From positions 1-25,050 of the IMG/VR virus record IMGVR_UViG_3300009184_000197: a stretch of 25,050 nucleotides of DNA; one strand, given 5' to 3'. The stretch's first letter is position 1, and the number at the start of each line of letters is the position of its first letter. The DNA is from a virus. The translations under genes were made by a program, and so were the position numbers. Below the pieces are notes generated by a model. That model worked only from the letters and a program-made list of their open reading frames with translations. It was not told the DNA's origin and did not search any database. Positions 7,220 through 13,946 of this stretch are shown here, one piece after another.

Positions 7220-8364
7220 GCTGGTGCTCCCGATGGAGGCATACCGCCTACAGTCCTAGATACATTAGTATAGTAATTGTTTGTTAACTGGTTTACATAC
7301 TGGTCAGCTTGCATACCTGTCTTAATAGCACCTGACATGTACTGGTCACCAATACCCGCAATCTTTAATCCCAAATCATATTGTTGAGCTATTAACTGTT
7401 GACGGAAAGCCTCTATCTGTTGCTGCGCTTGTGCAACACCCACACCGCCTCTACCCTGCACATTTTGCGCTGCTTGAGCCTGTGCAGCCTGTAGCGACTG
7501 TTGAGCCATAGGAGTTAACTCACCCCTCTGCGCTTGTTCTTGCAATGCCTTACCTTTTTCTTGATAAGGTCTGCCAATATCTTGTATCTCTTTTTTAGCT
7601 TGCTGACCCTGCGCTGCCGCTTTACGAGCTGTTGCTGCGCCTATCAAACCTTGCGTAAGACCTAACCCACCACGCAAAGCCAAATCTCTCATTTCTTTGC
7701 CGGATGTGCCTTCTGTGAATTTGTCTGCCCAACGCTCGTAAAAAGGTCTTGTATCTTGTCCAAAGGTTTCTACTTCTGTAGGTGTTCTTGTACCTCCTCC
7801 AGCCAAAGGTATTTCTCTTGCTGGAAACGCAGATTCAGGTCTACTTACAATTGTTGGGGCATACGTAGACGTATCAATAGCACCCACATTACTAAATGGT
7901 GTTGAGGTTGAATCACCATATGAAACTCTACCACTAGAAGGCGTATACGGAATAGTTTGACCAGCATTTACTGGTCCTGTATACATATTTGTATATGGTT
8001 GTCCAGCAGAAACTTCTGGCAATCTTTTGGCTTGTTGCAAACTAACATCACCATTTGGTAAAGTTACTTCACCACCACCTAGATTTGAATAAAACACAGG
8101 AGGACTAGATTGTGGAGCTGGATTAGCTTGCTGATATTGTTGAGCTTCAAATTCTCCAGAAATATCATACGGAGTATCATCAAAAGAAGGAATACCTGTA
8201 TCAGGTTCGGGTTTACCGCTGCCACCACGGGCTTTTAACACCTCTGCTTCTTCAGGAGTAATGTAAGCAAGCATGTGACCTTCCGGGGCTTTCTTTTGTA
8301 AAAGCCTTGCTATCTTGCGAATATCGCCACCCACACCTGTTAATTTACGGATTGTCGTTGCCAT
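7216..8364 (-). CDS. Putative ejection protein A with shared MLAxIxPxEAE N-terminal module, 382 aa
   Basis: After a short basic lead, residues 31-61 carry the module MLAYITPEEAEVLKARGG...PDTGIPSF, which is shared with the gene just upstream. Residues 65-200 are low-complexity, rich in Pro, Thr, Ser and Gly and probably extended. The C-terminal half is helical and rich in Ala and Gln (for example QQSLQAAQAQAAQNVQ, about 286-301) and ends in an Asn/Tyr stretch (NQLTNNYYTNVS). The module recurs in many phage virion proteins in my memory, without a defined role. The start context GGAGTTTGATATGGC is almost the same as that of the upstream paralogue. An ATGA overlap joins it to the next gene. Internal-virion function is inferred. 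Confidence 0.6.
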   Translation of the reverse strand: MATTIRKLTGVGGDIRKIARLLQKKAPEGHMLAYITPEEAEVLKARGGSGKPEPDTGIPSFDDTPYDISGEFEAQQYQQANPAPQSSPPVFYSNLGGGEVTLPNGDVSLQQAKRLPEVSAGQPYTNMYTGPVNAGQTIPYTPSSGRVSYGDSTSTPFSNVGAIDTSTYAPTIVSRPESAFPAREIPLAGGGTRTPTEVETFGQDTRPFYERWADKFTEGTSGKEMRDLALRGGLGLTQGLIGAATARKAAAQGQQAKKEIQDIGRPYQEKGKALQEQAQRGELTPMAQQSLQAAQAQAAQNVQGRGGVGVAQAQQQIEAFRQQLIAQQYDLGLKIAGIGDQYMSGAIKTGMQADQYVNQLTNNYYTNVSRTVGGMPPSGAPA

Positions 8365-8365
8365 A

Positions 8366-9427
8366 TCAAACTCCTAACGCATCTTTAAGACGCAGGGATG
8401 ATTCATTCCACACATCTTGCCGTGGTTTACCTGTTTGTTTACTCTCGATTTCACCTGCTCCTCGTGCTCCTGTCAAGCCTGTTGTTGCGCCAGAAGACGA
8501 AATTCCTGACACCGCAGGAGACACAGCACCACCACCACTATCAGCACCAACACTAGGAGCACCGGGAACAGGCTGAGTCAACAAATAATTTAATCCAGCA
8601 CCAGCAGCACCGCTAATAGCACGTTGCGCTTCAGGAGACAAACTTGATTTGTAAGTAGGTATTTCTGTAGATGGCTCACCTTTTATACCGGGTTCTCCAC
8701 CATATTGAGTGGATTGAGACAACCCATATCCTGACAAACTAGGAACAGCTTGTATGCCTAACCCGCCCGGTTGAGTATCCGAAAACAATTGAGTGCCTTC
8801 ACCCATTGTTGCTTTTATTCCGGGTTCACCGCCATATTGAGACTTCGGAGCAATACTGTAATCCACAGATGGAGTTGTTGCAGCTTTCGCTAACTCGGTA
8901 ATACCAGCAGCACCACCCGAAATAACCGCTCCTTTTGCTGCGCCTTTTAAAATATCTTGTGCGTCTCCACCCGCAAGAGCAACACTTGCCCCCCCACTTG
9001 TTGCTCCACCAGCGGCAGCAGAACCCACCGCCCCTAATTCAGCAGCAGTAGCACCACCAACACCTGCGCCAGCAGCAGAAGCTACACCAGCTTTTAATGC
9101 TTGTTCAGGAGTGCCGCCCGTTGCAAGAACAGTACCCGCAGAAATAGTTGCAGCCCCCGCAGCCCCCGCAGCAACACCTGTAAATCCTAAAAATTCACCA
9201 ACAGCAATTGCAGCAGGTGGGTAAACAATAGAGACAACAACGGCAGCCACTCTAATTACTCTTTTCCAACTAGGTTTGTATTCAGGCAGTCCCGTGTCAG
9301 GATTAACGCTACCAGCACCACCCATTAATCTCAGCATTTCAGCTTCGTGTGGGTTTATATGCGCCAACATAGTGTCTCCACTACGACCCTTACTTGCTAA
9401 CTCTTGGTTGTTTTCTAACTTTGCCAT
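8366..9427 (-). CDS. Putative ejection protein B with shared MLAxIxPxEAE module and Gly/Ala-rich hydrophobic core, 353 aa
   Basis: Residues 20-50 carry MLAHINPHEAEMLRLMGG...PDTGLPEY, the same module as in the downstream neighbour. A basic link (KPSWKRVIR) leads into a hydrophobic segment (about 58-80, RVAAVVVSIVYPPAAIAVGE) and a long Gly/Ala-rich zone (about 81-183) that could insert in a membrane. A nine-residue unit, QYGGEPGIK, occurs twice (197-205 and 241-249). The tail is Ser/Gly-rich and ends in a polar helix. The hydrophobic Ala/Gly zone fits a protein that enters the cell envelope during genome ejection, but it could also be a head or tail minor protein. The start context GGAGCTTGATATGGC matches that of its paralogue. 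Confidence 0.6.
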   Translation of the reverse strand: MAKLENNQELASKGRSGDTMLAHINPHEAEMLRLMGGAGSVNPDTGLPEYKPSWKRVIRVAAVVVSIVYPPAAIAVGEFLGFTGVAAGAAGAATISAGTVLATGGTPEQALKAGVASAAGAGVGGATAAELGAVGSAAAGGATSGGASVALAGGDAQDILKGAAKGAVISGGAAGITELAKAATTPSVDYSIAPKSQYGGEPGIKATMGEGTQLFSDTQPGGLGIQAVPSLSGYGLSQSTQYGGEPGIKGEPSTEIPTYKSSLSPEAQRAISGAAGAGLNYLLTQPVPGAPSVGADSGGGAVSPAVSGISSSGATTGLTGARGAGEIESKQTGKPRQDVWNESSLRLKDALGV

Positions 9428-9428
9428 A

Positions 9429-9719
9429 TCAAGCTCCTAGTTCGCCAGTTTGAGCCATCTCACTTGTCAACTTGCCTAACGCAACATAGATAGACAATGT
9501 AAATGGGTTTGGTTGTGGGGGTAAATCTGACTCGTCATTAATACCTGTTGACAACGCTTTTTGACGAAAAGACGGATATAAAGCCTTGTCTTTCAACGTG
9601 GCTTCAGCCATATTGCCTAACTGAATAAGAATGTCAGGCTTTTGACCTGTTTGTTTTAACAAGTTTTTTATCTCAAACTTAGCTTCTTGTATCTGTTTTT
9701 GTTGATTAGCGTCTGCCAT
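9429..9719 (-). CDS. Small helical protein, 96 aa, unknown
   Basis: The product begins MADANQQKQIQEAKFEIKNL and is mostly helical and polar, with an LGNMAEATLKDKALYPSFRQ segment and a second helical block near the end (FTLSIYVALGKLTSEMAQTG). No cysteine, signal peptide or known domain is seen. It stands between a His-motif protein and the first large ejection-type gene, one base from each neighbour, so it is probably part of the internal-virion set as a minor component or chaperone. That role is inference from position only. Confidence 0.6.
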   Translation of the reverse strand: MADANQQKQIQEAKFEIKNLLKQTGQKPDILIQLGNMAEATLKDKALYPSFRQKALSTGINDESDLPPQPNPFTLSIYVALGKLTSEMAQTGELGA

Positions 9720-9720
9720 A

Positions 9721-10059
9721 TTACACTCCTAGAGCTGCTGCAATTTGTTGATGAATACTTTGATGAACACCTACCCAATCATAGAAGTCATCCTCCACAT
9801 TCCAATCCGCATCTAACAATTGAAAAGGATTGTCTAGTCCTAGCACTGTGGCTAATGATTCATGTTCTTGATTGTGGATAAGTAACCAGTCATCAAGGTT
9901 TCTTGTATCTGCATCTGTAATTGGATACTTCTGAATAAGTATATTTTGGTCTGCTAATATCTCGTAAAACAACTGGTGTTGAACCCCGTTCTCAAACAAG
10001 AACTCGCCCAGACCATCTTTGTCCCCAAACTTAACGTATGACAAAACTTCCATATTCAT
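9721..10059 (-). CDS. Acidic protein with two HxxxH helices, 112 aa, unknown
   Basis: This acidic protein contains two matching segments: DWLLIHNQEHESLATVLGL (His62 and His66) and DWVGVHQSIHQQIAAALGV (His99 and His103). Each has the form D-W-[LV]-x-[IV]-H-x-x-x-H-x-x-[LI]-A-x-x-L-G-[LV], which points to an internal duplication. The paired HxxxH helices could together hold a metal or simply pack as a two-helix unit. I recall similar D-W-x-x-x-H-x-x-x-H segments in small proteins beside phage tail-fibre genes, without known function. An ATGA overlap links it to the upstream small membrane protein. It is not a zinc metalloprotease of the HExxH type, because the Glu is absent at the catalytic place in one copy. 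Confidence 0.6.
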   Translation of the reverse strand: MNMEVLSYVKFGDKDGLGEFLFENGVQHQLFYEILADQNILIQKYPITDADTRNLDDWLLIHNQEHESLATVLGLDNPFQLLDADWNVEDDFYDWVGVHQSIHQQIAAALGV

Positions 10060-10280
10060 GTCTTGTCTGCCTTGCTGTCAAGTTTGTTAAAAATCTGTTT
10101 GCAAATATCTTTAATTTCGCCTATATCACGGTGATAGTCATCTTTTGTAATATAGTTTATAGGCATACTTCTAACATCATCATCTAAACGCTGTATAGCT
10201 TTAGTAATGTTGTTAAGTATCCATCCACCTAAAAAAGCAGATAAACCTATAATTGAATTAAATATTTGCTGGTTATCCAT
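10056..10280 (-). CDS. Small single-pass membrane protein, 74 aa, conserved phage type
   Basis: A membrane segment near the N-terminus (about residues 6-25, IFNSIIGLSAFLGGWILNNI) is followed by a charged helical domain with DDDVRSMPINYITKDDYHRD and IKDICKQIFNKLDSKADK. I recall the pattern R-x-[ML]-P-x-x-Y-[IV]-T-K-D-D-Y-H in small phage membrane proteins close to tail or lysis genes. The role is unknown; a holin-like or ejection-channel anchor function is possible. It overlaps the preceding fibre-chaperone gene by 8 bases and the next gene by an ATGA junction. Confidence 0.65.
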   Translation of the reverse strand: MDNQQIFNSIIGLSAFLGGWILNNITKAIQRLDDDVRSMPINYITKDDYHRDIGEIKDICKQIFNKLDSKADKT

Positions 10281-10752
10281 TAATACCCCAGTTTTGGTTA
10301 GTCACTACTTCAATTAAAGCGGGTACATCCGCACATCCACCAATATCCGTAACCAACCTTGTACATTCGGTTATCACCGCTTGGCGATAGGTTGTAGTGT
10401 CGGCAGGAATGTCCACGTTTCTCTCTGCTTTGCGGATAACCATCCAATCTGTTTGTGCCAATAATTTGTTAGCTGTGTCCTTGACTTGTGCCGTCCATTG
10501 TGATTTCAGCCCTTTTTGCACATAAGGGTCACCTTGTTCGGGTGTTATGGTTTCGTCATTAAGTTGTTTAGGATTGTCTACACCCCAATAAAACCTATCG
10601 TCATACGTTGTAGTCACATCCGCTACTTCTTCAATGCCAACCGCTTGCTTCTCATCCATGTTTGTTAAGCGTAACCAATTAGCAGGATACGATGTCCCAT
10701 CAATGGTGAATGGTGTGTCTAGTGGGATTGTGACGTTGTTGTGTTTAAACAT
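10273..10752 (-). CDS. Probable tail-fibre assembly chaperone-like protein, 159 aa
   Basis: The protein starts with a strand-rich part (FKHNNVTIPLDTPFTIDGTS, then YPANWLRLT) and ends with a helical block holding LLAQTDWMVIRKAERNVDIP followed by a YRQAV helix. The segment L-L-x-x-T-D-W-x-V-I-R-x-x-E-x-x-x-x-I-P is typical of the C-terminal part of tail-fibre assembly proteins (Tfa/DUF4376-like) in tailed phages. Such proteins fold or cap the fibre encoded next to them, and this gene follows the 800-residue fibre gene after a three-base gap, which agrees. It could instead remain on the fibre tip. The match is from memory of the motif and not from an alignment. Confidence 0.6.
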   Translation of the reverse strand: MFKHNNVTIPLDTPFTIDGTSYPANWLRLTNMDEKQAVGIEEVADVTTTYDDRFYWGVDNPKQLNDETITPEQGDPYVQKGLKSQWTAQVKDTANKLLAQTDWMVIRKAERNVDIPADTTTYRQAVITECTRLVTDIGGCADVPALIEVVTNQNWGING

Positions 10753-10755
10753 GGG

Positions 10756-13158
10756 TTACCTTGCGAGAGAAAGTTTAAAAGGATTTTCTGCTACTGCCAT
10801 AAATATATATGTACCAGCCGATGCGTTTATTCCTACACCAGTTGTTCTAAGTTTAAATCCGTTTGAAAGTAAATCATAAGAATCTGTAACAGAATCTTCA
10901 GCGTCAGATGTATTTGGAAACAACGCATAAATACCCACGTTATAAGTTGCTCTTGATGTATCCCAAATACGCCAGTTATTTCCTGCCGTATCTGTGCGTT
11001 TAATCATAATAAATCTAGGACGAAATCCAAGGTAAACAAACGTCCCGTCCGTAGACCCGTTGCCCGTGTATGAGCCAAATTTAGAATACCCTGCTACTTC
11101 GCTAAAGCAGTAGGCCACATGAGTTGATGCAGTACCAGAACCTGATGCAGTACCAATACTAAAAACTGTTGAAGTAGGTGCAGTTGCATTCCAAACAGTT
11201 GTTGATAATGTTTGAGCATCTGTTTGATTTAAATATAAAAAATAAGATGCAGAAGTTAAATTTGCATGATAAACAACCCAAATGCCACTATCACCACCAG
11301 CATTACTTCTGCTTTTAGCAATAATCATCTTTGGCGCAACACCCAATCCATGACCAACAGTAGCGTTAGCAGCCGTACCCGTATATGTCACCACGCTAAA
11401 GCCTTGCGTAGCACCCACGCTTACAGTTGATGTGATAGAGCCGTTAGTGTTGGATGCGGATGTTGTCCCCGCTTTCCATTGCCAACTTACAAATGTGTCT
11501 GCACTACCGTTGACTTGCGATGCCGTTGAAAGGGAAAAGCCGCTTGAGTTTAACGCTGTCAGCCTGTCTGTTGCTGTGATTTCAGCGATAGTTGAATCAG
11601 AAAATAGGTATGCAGATGTTCCACGAACGGAGTCAACAAGTTGATGAGAACCGTTTGTCGCGCTATTGCGTTTTTTAATCCAAACAAAGTCAGGTTGAAA
11701 AGATATGCTATTAACCGCATTACTAACAGATAGTGTTGCCCCCGTACCCGTATACAGCGTAGCCGCCATGTAGTTAGCACCATTACTAATCGTAGGTGTT
11801 GATAGGTTTTGCGTGTTTAATGCAACATATCCACTTGGGGGTGTGTAGGTGAATGGGCGTTGACCAAAGTTGATGTTACCAACACGTGAACCAGCAGTTC
11901 CCCCACGTGCTGACAACCCCATGTATAAAGTTGTATAAGTACCAGTATATGTTACAACACCTTGAGATGTATTGTTTTTAAAAAACTCAATCGTTTTGTT
12001 TGCGGCATCAATAGACATTCCAATAATATCGTTTGTTGTATAGGTTGCACCATAAGCAGATGTGACCGCATCAACTGTTTTTCTTGCATCAGATAAATAT
12101 GTTGCCACATCAGTTTGCGTATAATTGTCGTTAAATCCACGAATACCAACATCTGTTAAACCAGCCACAGCACTACTAATTCCAGACCCAGCAGTTAATT
12201 CAACATATATTTTTAAATTTGTTGGTATTTCAAAAGTAGAAAGAACAACAAAACCAGTTGTATTTACAGTTCCAGATAAATTACCATCAGCAATAGTTCC
12301 TCTTGATTGATTTGTTGCCGATATTGGGTTAAAAACAGGATAATTTCCCCGCCCATTACCACCATCGGCATAAGGTGTTGGCACATCTAGCATGGAATCG
12401 TAGGTAGTCCCTGCCGTCACACTAATGTTGTTAGGTGTCCAATTGTTAGCATTGCCCGAATAGTCTTTGCCAATGGTTGCGGCAGTAGCGGCAGAGTTGT
12501 CGCTAAAGTTTAAGTAAAAGCCATTTGTGCCATAAGTACCCGTGTACTTGGCGGGTTGCCATACGCCTGTTACTGCATTGGTAGACCCAAAAGATGATGG
12601 TGTTAATGCTTGTCCGTCAATAAAGTTTATTTCGGTTAGGTAGCCATCAAGGTATGTTGATGTCGCAGAGCCAACACCAAAACCAATACCTTGCAAAATA
12701 GATTGTTTTCCAATTTGCCAAATTCCGTTTAATGATGGGTCAGTTCCAGAAGTCCATGTTTGTTGAACTCCATTTACATAAAGTGCCATTCTATTGCTTG
12801 AAGTTGCTTGTGTTGTGTCACCAACAACAACAATATGATACCAAGCAGATGGGTCACGAAATACTGCAACAGAAGTTTTTTGCGTTGATGCTCCAGTAGC
12901 AAAATACAAAATTCCAGTTGAATCAAAATAACATAATTGAGTTGTTCCAGCACCTTGGTCTGCGGCAAATAAACAAGTGTATGTAGCAGTTACAGAACCA
13001 CGTTTAATCCATAAACTCCAAGTAAACTTTTTTCCGTCAGTTGCCGCACTTGCAGGAGTCCTATTAAAGTAAGCAGACGCAGACGAGCGTGTTCTCACAC
13101 TACGGCTAATTGTGTAGCCACTAGGAGCAGTTAAGAATATGTCTTTACTAGCAAACAT
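10756..13158 (-). CDS. Large tail fibre / receptor-binding protein with LamG-like and SPRY-like domains, 800 aa
   Basis: Residues 1-40 form a short lead. About 44-190 look like a LamG/concanavalin-type lectin domain (WSLWIKRG, AWYHIVVVGD, RMALYVNG, YLDGYLTEINFIDGQAL). About 290-440 look like a SPRY/B30.2-type sandwich (DIIGMSIDAANKTIEFFKNN, then NFGQRPFTYTPPSGY). From about 461 to the end, related units follow (FQPDFVWIKKR; APKMIIAKSR; FRPRFIMIKR) with intervening SWQWKAG, WNATAPTSTVFSIG and YTGNGSTDGTFVYLGFRP; the tail units match my memory of DUF7483. The protein should bind a host surface glycan or protein and set host range. It starts in a TAATG overlap with the upstream spike-like gene and is followed by its likely chaperone. 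No diversity-generating repeat was seen. Confidence 0.8.
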   Translation of the reverse strand: MFASKDIFLTAPSGYTISRSVRTRSSASAYFNRTPASAATDGKKFTWSLWIKRGSVTATYTCLFAADQGAGTTQLCYFDSTGILYFATGASTQKTSVAVFRDPSAWYHIVVVGDTTQATSSNRMALYVNGVQQTWTSGTDPSLNGIWQIGKQSILQGIGFGVGSATSTYLDGYLTEINFIDGQALTPSSFGSTNAVTGVWQPAKYTGTYGTNGFYLNFSDNSAATAATIGKDYSGNANNWTPNNISVTAGTTYDSMLDVPTPYADGGNGRGNYPVFNPISATNQSRGTIADGNLSGTVNTTGFVVLSTFEIPTNLKIYVELTAGSGISSAVAGLTDVGIRGFNDNYTQTDVATYLSDARKTVDAVTSAYGATYTTNDIIGMSIDAANKTIEFFKNNTSQGVVTYTGTYTTLYMGLSARGGTAGSRVGNINFGQRPFTYTPPSGYVALNTQNLSTPTISNGANYMAATLYTGTGATLSVSNAVNSISFQPDFVWIKKRNSATNGSHQLVDSVRGTSAYLFSDSTIAEITATDRLTALNSSGFSLSTASQVNGSADTFVSWQWKAGTTSASNTNGSITSTVSVGATQGFSVVTYTGTAANATVGHGLGVAPKMIIAKSRSNAGGDSGIWVVYHANLTSASYFLYLNQTDAQTLSTTVWNATAPTSTVFSIGTASGSGTASTHVAYCFSEVAGYSKFGSYTGNGSTDGTFVYLGFRPRFIMIKRTDTAGNNWRIWDTSRATYNVGIYALFPNTSDAEDSVTDSYDLLSNGFKLRTTGVGINASAGTYIFMAVAENPFKLSLAR

Positions 13159-13946
13159 TATGCGTAAGCCTGTGCAAAGTTACCAAACCAATATGTACCG
13201 TCAGCAACAAATGTCAATATATCCCACCTACTTGCCGTAGTCGTAATCGTAGGAGAAACATTGTTAGGAAACTTTACACTTGTAAATGTGCTTGTAAATG
13301 AACCCGCACCCGTAGAAAGTATAAGAATAAATGACTTTCCCGCAGTAGCAGTAGGCATAGTAAACGTGCAGTTACCCGTTAAAGTAACAGTCTGCACAGT
13401 ACCGTTCGTCAAAGATATTGTTTTAGAGGTGCTAGAGTTTCCTATCGCAACAACAGATTCTGTGTAGTTAGTTACAGTTGTATTTGCAACCGCCACATTT
13501 GTTAATGTTCCACCTAAACTAGCAGTAACATTACCACCTATAGTTACATTACCACCAAAACTACCATTACTAATAACCACTAAATTACTGATATTTGCAG
13601 TACCACTGACATTGGCTGTAGTTACAGAAACATTAGTAATAGTGACATTTCCGCTTGCAATCGTTACATTTCCAAGCGTTACCCCTTCAAGTGTAGTTAC
13701 TGTACTTCCTAGCGTTAATGTTGTTGTTCCAACAATCACATTACTGTTGGCTAGATAACCGTTAGGAAAAGCCTGACCAACGCTTGTAATGGTGACATTG
13801 CCAAGAGTTGTGTTGTTAATAGTTGTGATAGTGCTACCTAACTGCACAGAAGTATTACCTATAGTAATTCCTGTTCCAAAGTTAGTGTCGAGCTGAGACA
13901 AGGGTATAGACCCTGTTGCAGTTGCAAATGTATACGGTACTGCCAT
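13158..13946 (-). CDS. Beta-rich tail spike/fibre-like protein, 262 aa
   Basis: After an N-terminal segment (MAVPYTFATATGSIPLSQLD, then TNFG), the protein is built from short alternating Thr/Val/Asn/Gly motifs such as NTTLGNVTITSV, GVTLGNVTIASG and GNVTITNVS. This repeat style is found in trimeric beta-helical fibres. The last 80 residues change to a compact strand-rich head (TLTGNCTFTMPTATAGKSFI, then FVADGTYWFGNFAQAYA). The N-terminal A-T-A-T-G-x-I-P-L-x-x-L-D-x-N-F pattern is common at the start of phage tail-fibre-like proteins in my memory. It probably links the lectin fibre to the tail or forms a separate short fibre. It shares tight junctions with both neighbours. Confidence 0.7.
   Translation of the reverse strand: MAVPYTFATATGSIPLSQLDTNFGTGITIGNTSVQLGSTITTINNTTLGNVTITSVGQAFPNGYLANSNVIVGTTTLTLGSTVTTLEGVTLGNVTIASGNVTITNVSVTTANVSGTANISNLVVISNGSFGGNVTIGGNVTASLGGTLTNVAVANTTVTNYTESVVAIGNSSTSKTISLTNGTVQTVTLTGNCTFTMPTATAGKSFILILSTGAGSFTSTFTSVKFPNNVSPTITTTASRWDILTFVADGTYWFGNFAQAYA

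Noticed and set aside
10756-13158. Diversity-generating retroelement target in the fibre gene
   Set aside because: No reverse transcriptase or template repeat was seen in the window, and no adenine-rich C-terminal variable repeat stood out.
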